NCBI RefSeq assembly: GCF_014837145.1
Contig: NZ_JACYFS010000002.1
Coordinates: forward strand, 407,024 to 471,023
Length of the DNA stretch: 64,000 bases
Direction: 5' to 3'
Origin: Chryseobacterium caseinilyticum
GTDB lineage: Bacteria > Bacteroidota > Bacteroidia > Flavobacteriales > Weeksellaceae
Shown here: piece by piece, positions 54,770 to 62,606 of the stretch
How positions within the stretch are numbered: the first letter of the stretch is position 1
Layout of the letters: each line of letters starts with the position of its first letter
Position numbers and translations under genes: made by a program
Notes under the pieces: generated by a model
Databases searched by the model: none
What the model was told of the DNA's origin: nothing
Seen by the model: only the letters and a program-made list of their open reading frames with translations

Positions 54770-55432
54770 ATGTTTTTAGAAATCGCCACCTTCGATATCA
54801 CATCCGCTGAAATAGCCTTAAATTCCATTGCCGACAGAATTGAATTCTGTGCCGACATCAATTCCGGAGGAATCACGCCCGACCTTGAAGAGTTAAGATA
54901 TTTAAAAGAAAAATATTCAAAACCGATTCATGTGATGATCCGCCCAGTTGGAGGCGGTTTTATGTACAGCGATGGAGAATTTATTCGAATGCAGAGAGAT
55001 ATTATTGAATTTACAAAAGCGAAGGCTGATGGTTTTGTCTTTGGAATTTTAGATGAAAATCAGGAAATTGATTATGAGAAAAACAAACTTTTGGTCGATC
55101 TGGCCAACGGCAAACCTTGCGTTTTTCACCGTGCCATCGATCGAACTAAAAATATTTTCAAATCTTCGGAAAAACTGATTGAATTAGGGTTCAGAGAAAT
55201 CCTCACTTCCGGCGGAGAAAATTCTGCCATGGAAGGAAAGGAAAATTTAAAAAAACTCATTGAGAACTGTGGCGATGATATTAAAATCTTAATCGGTGGC
55301 GGCGTCCGTTCAAATAATATTTCAGAACTGAAAAACGTAACGGGTGGGAAATATTTTCATTCTTCGGCGGTGCTGCCATATGAATCTTTTGCGAATGCTG
55401 AGGAGATTAAAAGATTGAAGGTTAATTTGTGA
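54770..55432 (+). CDS. cutC: CutC family protein
   Basis: 220 residues, TIM-barrel CutC: N-terminal FLEIATFDITSAEIALNSIA, central GVLDENQEIDY seen as GILDENQEIDYEKN, PCVFHRAIDRTKNIFKSSEK and GGGVRSNNISELKNVTG. CutC was named for copper homeostasis in E. coli, but its actual reaction is unsettled; related proteins occur beside glycosidases in several bacteria. Here it sits between glycosylasparaginase and beta-mannosidase genes. Cytoplasmic. Confidence 0.88.
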   Translation: MFLEIATFDITSAEIALNSIADRIEFCADINSGGITPDLEELRYLKEKYSKPIHVMIRPVGGGFMYSDGEFIRMQRDIIEFTKAKADGFVFGILDENQEIDYEKNKLLVDLANGKPCVFHRAIDRTKNIFKSSEKLIELGFREILTSGGENSAMEGKENLKKLIENCGDDIKILIGGGVRSNNISELKNVTGGKYFHSSAVLPYESFANAEEIKRLKVNL

Positions 55433-55468
55433 AATTAATCCAATTCTTTTGATTAAATATACATCGAA

Positions 55469-55586
55469 TTTGTCATCCTGAAAGGATCTAAGCACAGATT
55501 AAGCATTAGCATATAGTGTAACTATTATCAATCTGAAAAATTAATTTTTATCGTTAAAACCGTTGAGATCCTTTCAGGATGACAAA
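55469..55586. repeat. 118-bp element with perfect 21-bp inverted ends
   Basis: TTTGTCATCCTGAAAGGATC... at 55469-55489 is the exact reverse complement of 55566-55586. The 76-base interior has no frame. It resembles a small non-autonomous (MITE-like) or REP-type element between the CutC and mannosidase genes. Confidence 0.8.
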
Positions 55587-55620
55587 CTGTAGTTCTAAGT
55601 CTTATTTACAATCAAATTAA

Positions 55621-58104
55621 ATGAACAAAACCATACTTTTTGCCTTATTTTTCATTCAAACATTCATCAGCGCCCAATTTTCAGAGCGTAATATTTCCGC
55701 AGAACAATGGCAGTTTAAAAATGCAAAAGATAATAAATGGCTGACCGCCACGGTCCCGGGAACCGTTCATTTAGATTTGATGGATCATAAAATAATTTCC
55801 GATCCGTATAAAGATGAGAATGAAAAAAAAGTGCAGTGGGTTGAAAATGAAGACTGGGATTATCAAACGGTTTTTAAAGTTTCAGATAAAGAATTAGAAA
55901 ATCAAAATGCCGATTTGGTTTTTCATGGATTGGATACTTTTTCTGAAATTTATTTAAACGGAAAACTGCTGAAGAAAACAGACAACATGTTCAGAACATG
56001 GAAAATTCCGGTGAAAAATGATTTGAAAGTTGGAGATAATTCGTTGCAGATAAAATTTAAATCTTCAGTCAATGTCGGAAAAGAATTAGCCAAAAAAGTT
56101 CCGTTCACCATGCCGGAATCGCCACGAAGTTTTGTCAGAAAAGCCCAATATCAGTTTGGTTGGGATTGGGGACCAAGATTAGTCACTGCTGGAATCTGGA
56201 AAGATGTCAAACTGAATTTCTGGAATCATGCAAAACTTGAAAATATAAAAATAGAGCAGAATTCTTTAACAAAGCAAATAGCTGATTTAAATATTATTGC
56301 AGAAATTTTTGCAGAGAATGAAGGTAAATATAGTTTTACAACAGATAAAGCAAATCATGATATTGTTCTGAAAAAAGGTTTAAACAAAATTTCAGTTCCA
56401 TTTAAAATTGAAAATCCACATTTTTGGCAACCGAACGGATGGGGAAAAGCAATGACTTATGTATTAAAATTTGCGCTGAAAAAGGATGCTCAAATTATTG
56501 ATCAAAAAGATGAGACAATTGGTCTAAGAACTATAGAATTAATTCAGGAGAAAGATGAAAAAGGAAAATCTTTCTATTTTAAAGTCAATGGAAACCCGAT
56601 GTACGCAAAGGGAACCAACTGGATTCCGTCTGACAGCTTTACACCTCGAATTACCAAAGAAAAATATCAGAAGCTCATCAAAGACTGCAAAGATGCCAAC
56701 ATGAATATGATCCGCGTTTGGGGCGGCGGAATTTATGAAGATGATGAATTTTACAAAGCCTGTGACGAAAACGGAATTCTCGTGTGGCAGGATTTTATGT
56801 TTGCCGGAAGTTTTTATCCGTCAGATGAAGATTTTTTAAATAATGTGAAAGAGGAAGTCAGAGATCAGGTCAACCGGCTTCAAAATCACCCGTCGATTGC
56901 CTTGTGGTGCGGAAATAATGAAATTGACGAAGCAATTGTCAACTGGGGATATCAGAAACAGTTCAAATATTCAAAAGAAGATTCGCTGCAGGTCTGGAAG
57001 GACTATAAAAAGGTTTTCCATGAGGTAATACCGAATGCTTTGAATGAAAATTTAACTTCAGAAAAAAATATCTACTGGCCGACTTCTCCATCGATCGGTT
57101 GGGGACACAAAGAAAGTTTAACCGAAGGCGATTCTCATTACTGGGGCGTTTGGTGGGGCGAATTTCCGTTTGAAATTTACAACGAAAAAGTACCGCGATT
57201 TGCCTCAGAGTACGGTTTTCAGGGAATGCCAAGTCTGGAGGCGGTGAAATCTATGTTTTCAGGAAAACCAGATTTAAGTTTAGAAAATCCAACCATCAAA
57301 GCACACGAAAAAAATGCCCGTGGTTTTCATATCATCAACGAATATATGAAGCGGGATTATGTGGTTCCGAAAGATTTTGTAAAATACAATTACGTTTCCC
57401 AGCTGCTTCAGGCCCGTGGAATGCAAATCGCAATTGAAGCCCACCGCCGCGCAAAACCTTGCAATATGGGAACTTTGTATTGGCAGCTCAACGATTGCTG
57501 GCCTGTCATCTCGTGGTCATCGATTGATTATTTGGGAAACTGGAAAGCACTCCATTATCAGATTAAAAGAAGCTTTGAAAATCAGGTGATTTTAACGGAA
57601 GAAAAAGACAATATTTTAAATTTTTATGGAATTAATGATGAATTGAAAAAGTTTGACGATGTTTTCATTGAAATTCAGGTGATTGATTTTAATGGTAAAA
57701 CTGTGACTGAAACAGTGAATGTTCCCAACGGAAAAATCTTAAACGATATCGTGAAATTTGATCCGGTTAGAATTGAAAATTTAATTTCCAATTCAAATAA
57801 AAATGAAGTTTTTCTAAAAGTGATCATGAAGGATGTTACTGAAAAAATTATCTCTGAAAACATTCATTTTTTCGCAAAACCAAAAGATTTAAAACTCACA
57901 AAGCCTAATCTTAAAATCAAGAAAATTTCACCGACAGAAATTGAAATTTCAACCGATGTTATGTCGAAAGACGTTTATCTGATGGGAGAAACGCATTTCA
58001 GCGATAACTTTTTTGATTTACTGCCAAAAACTTCCAAAAGAATTAAACTTTCAAAACCTTTGGAAAAAGTAGAAGTAATGACTTTGTGGGATACGGTGAA
58101 TTAA
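55621..58104 (+). CDS. GH2 beta-mannosidase, secreted
   Basis: 827 residues. A signal peptide (about 1-19, FISAQ), then the GH2 sugar-binding, sandwich and TIM-barrel domains. Acid/base E434 in WCGNNEIDEA and nucleophile E530 in FASEYGFQGMP are placed as in beta-mannosidases (motifs GPRLVTAGIWKDV and FQFGWDWGPR-like QYQFGWDWGPRLVT also fit). It would remove the core beta-linked mannose of N-glycans, completing the GH20/glycosylasparaginase set. Confidence 0.93.
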   Translation: MNKTILFALFFIQTFISAQFSERNISAEQWQFKNAKDNKWLTATVPGTVHLDLMDHKIISDPYKDENEKKVQWVENEDWDYQTVFKVSDKELENQNADLVFHGLDTFSEIYLNGKLLKKTDNMFRTWKIPVKNDLKVGDNSLQIKFKSSVNVGKELAKKVPFTMPESPRSFVRKAQYQFGWDWGPRLVTAGIWKDVKLNFWNHAKLENIKIEQNSLTKQIADLNIIAEIFAENEGKYSFTTDKANHDIVLKKGLNKISVPFKIENPHFWQPNGWGKAMTYVLKFALKKDAQIIDQKDETIGLRTIELIQEKDEKGKSFYFKVNGNPMYAKGTNWIPSDSFTPRITKEKYQKLIKDCKDANMNMIRVWGGGIYEDDEFYKACDENGILVWQDFMFAGSFYPSDEDFLNNVKEEVRDQVNRLQNHPSIALWCGNNEIDEAIVNWGYQKQFKYSKEDSLQVWKDYKKVFHEVIPNALNENLTSEKNIYWPTSPSIGWGHKESLTEGDSHYWGVWWGEFPFEIYNEKVPRFASEYGFQGMPSLEAVKSMFSGKPDLSLENPTIKAHEKNARGFHIINEYMKRDYVVPKDFVKYNYVSQLLQARGMQIAIEAHRRAKPCNMGTLYWQLNDCWPVISWSSIDYLGNWKALHYQIKRSFENQVILTEEKDNILNFYGINDELKKFDDVFIEIQVIDFNGKTVTETVNVPNGKILNDIVKFDPVRIENLISNSNKNEVFLKVIMKDVTEKIISENIHFFAKPKDLKLTKPNLKIKKISPTEIEISTDVMSKDVYLMGETHFSDNFFDLLPKTSKRIKLSKPLEKVEVMTLWDTVN

Positions 58105-58172
58105 TTAAACCATGATTGTTCAAAGGTCTTGCTATATCAGATTATTGAATTTATTTTAAGTAGTTTTTTTAT

Positions 58173-58295
58173 TTGGGCAGCTGTATCCGCCCTCCGTTCC
58201 CGCTTTTTTTCTGTCATCGCGAACAACTTGTAGCGATTTTACCTGATTTTTTCATCGCAATGCCAGAAAAAAGAGCTCCACTCAGGTCGGGCTGC
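58173..58295. repeat. Dispersed hairpin element, family 2, copy 2
   Basis: Same ends as 6651-6734 (TTGGGCAGC ... GTCGGGCTGC) and the same TCCGCCCTCCGTTCCCGC start. The inner stem is GCTTTTTTTCTG (58202-58213) with CAGAAAAAAGAGC (58264-58276), different from copy 1 but complementary in itself. Confidence 0.65.
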
Positions 58296-58340
58296 GAGCG
58301 ATTCGACATTTTAACAGTATTCATTGTAACGAAGACTCAT

Positions 58341-58386
58341 CCTTAACCTTAACCTTAACCTTAACCTTAACCTTAACCTTAACCTC
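58341..58386. repeat. CCTTAA hexamer, about 7.7 tandem copies
   Basis: Perfect CCTTAA tandem repeat upstream of priA; reverse complement of the GTTAAG repeat at 44316-44354. Confidence 0.9.
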
Positions 58387-58442
58387 ACAAAAAATTGCAC
58401 TTCTCTTCAGAAACAATTAATTTTACACATTAAACATTTCTC

Positions 58443-60890
58443 TTGCACTACGCCCAGATTATTTTACCGCTAAACCTTAAAGGATCTTTCACCTACAAAG
58501 TTCCGGAAGAAATTATTGAACAGATTCAATGCGGAATGCGTGTGCTCGTACCTTTTGGCGGAAAAAAAATCTATACGGGGATTGTTTTTGAACTTCATGA
58601 TCAGGCACCTGAAAATTTCGTTGCAAAGGAAGTAATCAGTATTTTAGACAGCAAACCCATTGTTCCCGATGAACAGATAAAATTCTGGAACTGGCTTTCA
58701 GACTATTATCTGTGCAGTTTGGGCGAGATTTACCGTTTTGCATTTCCATCTTCTTTAAAACTGGAAAGTGAAACATATTTAAAATTAAAACCCAATGCGG
58801 TCATCAATTTTGAGATTCTGGATGTCAACGAAATGTATCTTATTCAGGCGCTTGAGGTCCGTCAGTTGATTAATCTCACTGATATTGAAGCATTTATTCC
58901 GAAGAAAGATATTATTAAAACCATCAATTCATTAATCGATCTTCAATACATTGAAATTGATGAAAAAGTTGCTGAGAAGTACAAAGCCAAAGAAGTTGCG
59001 TACGTAAAGATTAACGATGAGGTTCTTAAAAATGAAAGCCTCACAGGAATTCTTTTAGGTTTAACAAAAGCCAGAAAACAGAAAGAATTATTTCTTCACA
59101 TTCTCGAAAAACAGACCGAAAATCCGAACCAGCCTCTGAAAAAATCAGATTTGTTTGAAGACGGTTATTTTTCGTCTTCTCATTTTAAAGCTTTGGCAGA
59201 TAAAGGTTTTATTGAGGAATATTACAGGCAGAAAGACAGAATTGAAAGCTACAGCGGAGAAATTGAAGAGATCGAAGAACTTTCGGATATTCAAAAAGTT
59301 GCAAAAGAAGAAATCGATATCGCTTTTAAAGAAGGCAAAAATGTGTTGCTTCATGGCGTCACTTCTTCAGGGAAAACGCATATTTATTTAGAAAAAATTG
59401 AAGAATGCATTGCTGAGGGCAAAAATGTACTTTTTTTATTGCCGGAAATTTCTTTAACCAAACAGATTACACAGCGTTTAGAGAAAAAATACGGCAGCCA
59501 GCTTGGATTTTACCACCAGAAACTGACCGATTTTGAAAGGGTGGAAGTCTGGAAGAGAATCAGCCGTAATGATATAAAAATCCTGATAGGCACGCGGAAT
59601 GCGCTGTTTTTGCCCTACGAAAATCTGGGTCTGATTATCGTTGACGAAGAGCACGATTCTGCTTACCGACAGAAAGATGTTTCGCCGTATTTCAATGCCA
59701 GAGATGTCTCTTTGGTGCTGGGAAATTTCTATGATGCCAATGTGATTTTAGGTTCGGCAACACCTTCGGTGGAAAGCTATTATTTAGGTCAGAAAGACCG
59801 TTTGAGATATGTTTTTTTAGATAAAAGATTTGGCGAAGTTGCCCTTCCCGTCTTTGAATTAATTAATTTTAAAGAAGCTCAGGATTCCAAACATGTCAAC
59901 GGGAATTTTTCTTTCAGAATGCTGGAAGAACTTAAAAAAACAGTTGACGAAAACAATCAGGGCATCATTCTTCACAACCGCCGTGGTTACGCCAATGTAA
60001 TTGAGTGTGAAAGTTGTGGTTACGTCAATTACTGCTCAAATTGTGACGTGGTGATGACCTATCACAAATCGGCCAACGAGATGAAGTGCCACTACTGCGG
60101 TCAGCGTGCTTCAAAACCAAAGGCCTGCCCGAAATGTTTTTCAGAAAATCTCAACGAAAGAGGCGTTGGTGTAGAGCAAATTCATGAGGAAGTTTCAAAA
60201 TTATTTCCGGATAACGAAGTTGACCGCATGGATGTAGATTCGATGCGTAAAAAATTTGCCTACGAGAAACTCTACGAGAAAATTGAGGAAGGAGAAACCG
60301 ACATCGTGGTCGGAACTCAGATGATTTCCAAGGGCTTGGACTTTGATCATATTGAACTGGTGGCTATTCCAAAAGCGGATTCTATGCTTTACGTTCAGGA
60401 CTTCAGAGCGGAAGAACGTGCGTACCAGCTGATCACTCAGGTTTCGGGAAGAGCGGGTCGTGTTTCCGGGGAAGGAAAAATTTTAATTCAAACCTATAAT
60501 CCGGATCATTCTGTTTTTCAGTTGATTAAAATGAATGATCCTGCGAAAACATATGACTATTTTTTAAAGGAAAGAAAGAAATTTCATTATCCGCCGTACA
60601 CCAAAATGATTATGCTGCAGCTCAGCCATAGAAAAGAAGACAAAATTACAAGAGCTTCACAGTTTATGGGCTCGGTTCTCCGAAAATACTTGCCTGAAGA
60701 ATGCGTTTTAGGCCCTGAAAAATCACCGGTTTTTAAAATTAATAATATGTTTCAGTTTCAGATTCTGATCAAACTTCCGAGAGGAAATAAATATGCTTCG
60801 TTTAAAAAGTTAGTTTTAAAAAGCATCGAAGAGTTTGATGAGATCACGGCCTATCAGAGCGTCAAAAAACACGTATTAATAGACTTTTAA
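58443..60890 (+). CDS. priA: Primosomal protein N' (replication restart helicase)
   Basis: 815 residues. Starts at TTG: the reading HYAQIILPLNLKGSFTYKVP aligns with PriA N-termini and no ATG lies nearby. N-terminal 3'-DNA-binding domain, then helicase Walker A LLHGVTSSGKT, DEEH box IIVDEEHDSAY, a zinc-binding segment (CESCGYVNYCSNC, CHYCGQ, CPKC) and C-terminal helicase motifs (GTQMISKGLDFDHI, QVSGRAGR). PriA reloads the replisome at stalled forks in the cytoplasm. Confidence 0.96.
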   Translation: MHYAQIILPLNLKGSFTYKVPEEIIEQIQCGMRVLVPFGGKKIYTGIVFELHDQAPENFVAKEVISILDSKPIVPDEQIKFWNWLSDYYLCSLGEIYRFAFPSSLKLESETYLKLKPNAVINFEILDVNEMYLIQALEVRQLINLTDIEAFIPKKDIIKTINSLIDLQYIEIDEKVAEKYKAKEVAYVKINDEVLKNESLTGILLGLTKARKQKELFLHILEKQTENPNQPLKKSDLFEDGYFSSSHFKALADKGFIEEYYRQKDRIESYSGEIEEIEELSDIQKVAKEEIDIAFKEGKNVLLHGVTSSGKTHIYLEKIEECIAEGKNVLFLLPEISLTKQITQRLEKKYGSQLGFYHQKLTDFERVEVWKRISRNDIKILIGTRNALFLPYENLGLIIVDEEHDSAYRQKDVSPYFNARDVSLVLGNFYDANVILGSATPSVESYYLGQKDRLRYVFLDKRFGEVALPVFELINFKEAQDSKHVNGNFSFRMLEELKKTVDENNQGIILHNRRGYANVIECESCGYVNYCSNCDVVMTYHKSANEMKCHYCGQRASKPKACPKCFSENLNERGVGVEQIHEEVSKLFPDNEVDRMDVDSMRKKFAYEKLYEKIEEGETDIVVGTQMISKGLDFDHIELVAIPKADSMLYVQDFRAEERAYQLITQVSGRAGRVSGEGKILIQTYNPDHSVFQLIKMNDPAKTYDYFLKERKKFHYPPYTKMIMLQLSHRKEDKITRASQFMGSVLRKYLPEECVLGPEKSPVFKINNMFQFQILIKLPRGNKYASFKKLVLKSIEEFDEITAYQSVKKHVLIDF

Positions 60891-60955
60891 CAAAGTTTAA
60901 CATATTTTAATTCGTTTTATCAGTGGCTAATGTGCTGATTTCTAACAATAATTTC

Positions 60956-60963
60956 TACATTTG
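60956..60963 (+). promoter_or_regulatory. -7 promoter box for the DacB-type gene
   Basis: TACATTTG matches TAnnTTTG, 86 bases before the TTG start, leaving a long untranslated leader. Confidence 0.45.
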
Positions 60964-61049
60964 ATCGTTGGTAATATGTTTGACTGTGATGTTTAGGTTT
61001 AACTTTTATATCGCAGCTCAATCATAAATACAGACAAAAAAGAAAAAAA

Positions 61050-62519
61050 TTGATAGTAAATTTCAGAAAATACATTTCAGGTATTACGGTATTGGCCTCA
61101 GGTTTATTCCTCGCTCAGACTACCGTTTCTACAGTTCTTTTCAATTCCAATTCAGAAAGTCAGAAATCTTTTAACCTTCCGTCGCCGGTTGCGATGATAG
61201 AGAAGACAATTCTGTCTCCAAAAGAACTTGTAGATATCAATGTAAACACAATGATGGCTGATCCCGTGCTGAAAAATGCAACCTGGGGATTTGTAATCTA
61301 TGATCCGAAAACCAAAAAAGTGATTTCATCTTATAATGAAAACACGCCTTTGGTACCTGCTTCTACAACAAAATTGCTCACTACAGAAACCGCTTTAAGC
61401 CTTTTAGGTGAAAACTACCGTTGGATGACTCAACTTGAATATTCAGGAAATGTTGATGAAAATGGAGTTTTGAATGGTAATCTTTATATAGTTGGCAGTG
61501 GCGACCCGTCTTTGGGAACCAATAAAGCCGGTGCTTGGTCTTATAAAGAGATTATTACAGATTTCACGGAAGGACTTTCCAGAGAAGGTATTAAAAAGGT
61601 AAATGGTGATATTGTCATTCAGACAGCGCTTTTCAAAGGTAACATTACGAGACTTCCGGAAAATGTTGTGTGGTTGGAAAACAATAATTACTATCTTCCT
61701 GCCGGTACTACCAAGGAAATCAATCCGATGAATGAGAAGCTGATCGTTAAAAAGAATACAACCATCAGCAACGACAAAAAATATTTTTACGTTTCGCCAT
61801 ATACCAATCAGATGGTATATGCTGAAAAATACGACGGCGATGGTATCTTAACAACGAAACTGCCTGATGCACCTGCTTTTCTTGCCAACTCTTTCAGAGC
61901 AAGTCTTGTGAAAAGCGGTCTTGCAGTTACCGGAAAAGTACAGACCAAAACTACCGACGCTCAGCCGGAAATCAGAAAGACGGTAAGTATGTATAAATCT
62001 CCTACTTTAGCCGATATCGTTTATTACACCAATCAGAGAAGTGATAATTCACTTGCTGAAGCTTTGTTGAAGACAGTTGGTTACTTTAAAAAAGGAAATC
62101 AGACTCCGGAAGCAGGCAGGGAAACGGTAACTGAACATTTAAAGGATGCTGCTTTTGACCTTGAAGGCTTGACTTATATGGATGGAAGCGGTCTTTCCAG
62201 AAGCAATAAGGTAACCCCAATTTCTCAGGTAAAATATCTGACCTCTTTGATGGGAACAAAATATTATCAGACCTATTTCAATTCTCTTCCAATCGGTGGA
62301 CAGTCGGGAACCTTAAAAAGAATGTTTCTTGAAACAGGAAACGGACAGGTTTTTGCCAAAACAGGAACTTTAAATAAAGTTAAAGCTCTGGCAGGTTATA
62401 TTAAAACTAACTCCGGCAAAACTTTGGTTTTCTCTTTATTGGTTAATAATTATGCTGGCTCTGTAGATATGGTAAAGAAAAGAATGGAGCAGTTGATCGA
62501 ACCAACATTAGATTTGTAA
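61050..62519 (+). CDS. D-alanyl-D-alanine carboxypeptidase/endopeptidase, PBP4 (DacB) type
   Basis: 489 residues, TTG start. An N-terminal leader (about 1-22) exports it to the periplasm. Penicillin-binding motifs of class C: SxxK at S105-K108 (PASTTK), SxN at 331-333 (QRSDN), KTG at 437-439 (FAKTGTLN). Between the first and second motif lies the large insert typical of PBP4. It trims or cuts peptidoglycan cross-links. No partner genes flank it. Confidence 0.93.
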   Translation: MIVNFRKYISGITVLASGLFLAQTTVSTVLFNSNSESQKSFNLPSPVAMIEKTILSPKELVDINVNTMMADPVLKNATWGFVIYDPKTKKVISSYNENTPLVPASTTKLLTTETALSLLGENYRWMTQLEYSGNVDENGVLNGNLYIVGSGDPSLGTNKAGAWSYKEIITDFTEGLSREGIKKVNGDIVIQTALFKGNITRLPENVVWLENNNYYLPAGTTKEINPMNEKLIVKKNTTISNDKKYFYVSPYTNQMVYAEKYDGDGILTTKLPDAPAFLANSFRASLVKSGLAVTGKVQTKTTDAQPEIRKTVSMYKSPTLADIVYYTNQRSDNSLAEALLKTVGYFKKGNQTPEAGRETVTEHLKDAAFDLEGLTYMDGSGLSRSNKVTPISQVKYLTSLMGTKYYQTYFNSLPIGGQSGTLKRMFLETGNGQVFAKTGTLNKVKALAGYIKTNSGKTLVFSLLVNNYAGSVDMVKKRMEQLIEPTLDL

Positions 62520-62543
62520 AAAATTTAATTTAGATAAACTTTG

Positions 62544-62577
62544 AAACCTTTTAATCTCAGATTAAGAGGTTTTTTTT
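62544..62577 (+). terminator. Terminator after the DacB-type gene
   Basis: AAACCTTTTAATCT (62544-62557) pairs with AGATTAAGAGGTTT (62559-62572) apart from one wobble, then T run. The T run reaches the next promoter box. Confidence 0.85.
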
Positions 62578-62584
62578 ATCTTTG
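62577..62584 (+). promoter_or_regulatory. -7 promoter box for the M1 peptidase
   Basis: TATCTTTG matches TAnnTTTG, 22 bases before the ATG; it overlaps the last base of the terminator T run. Confidence 0.6.
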
Positions 62585-62606
62585 ATGCAATATAATTATT
62601 GATTTA

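Larger units (their letters stand above)
58105..58442. other. 338-bp gap holding a hairpin repeat and a hexamer array
   Basis: Contains the family 2 element (58173-58295) and CCTTAA repeats (58341-58386). The remainder is AT-rich with no gene. Confidence 0.6.
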
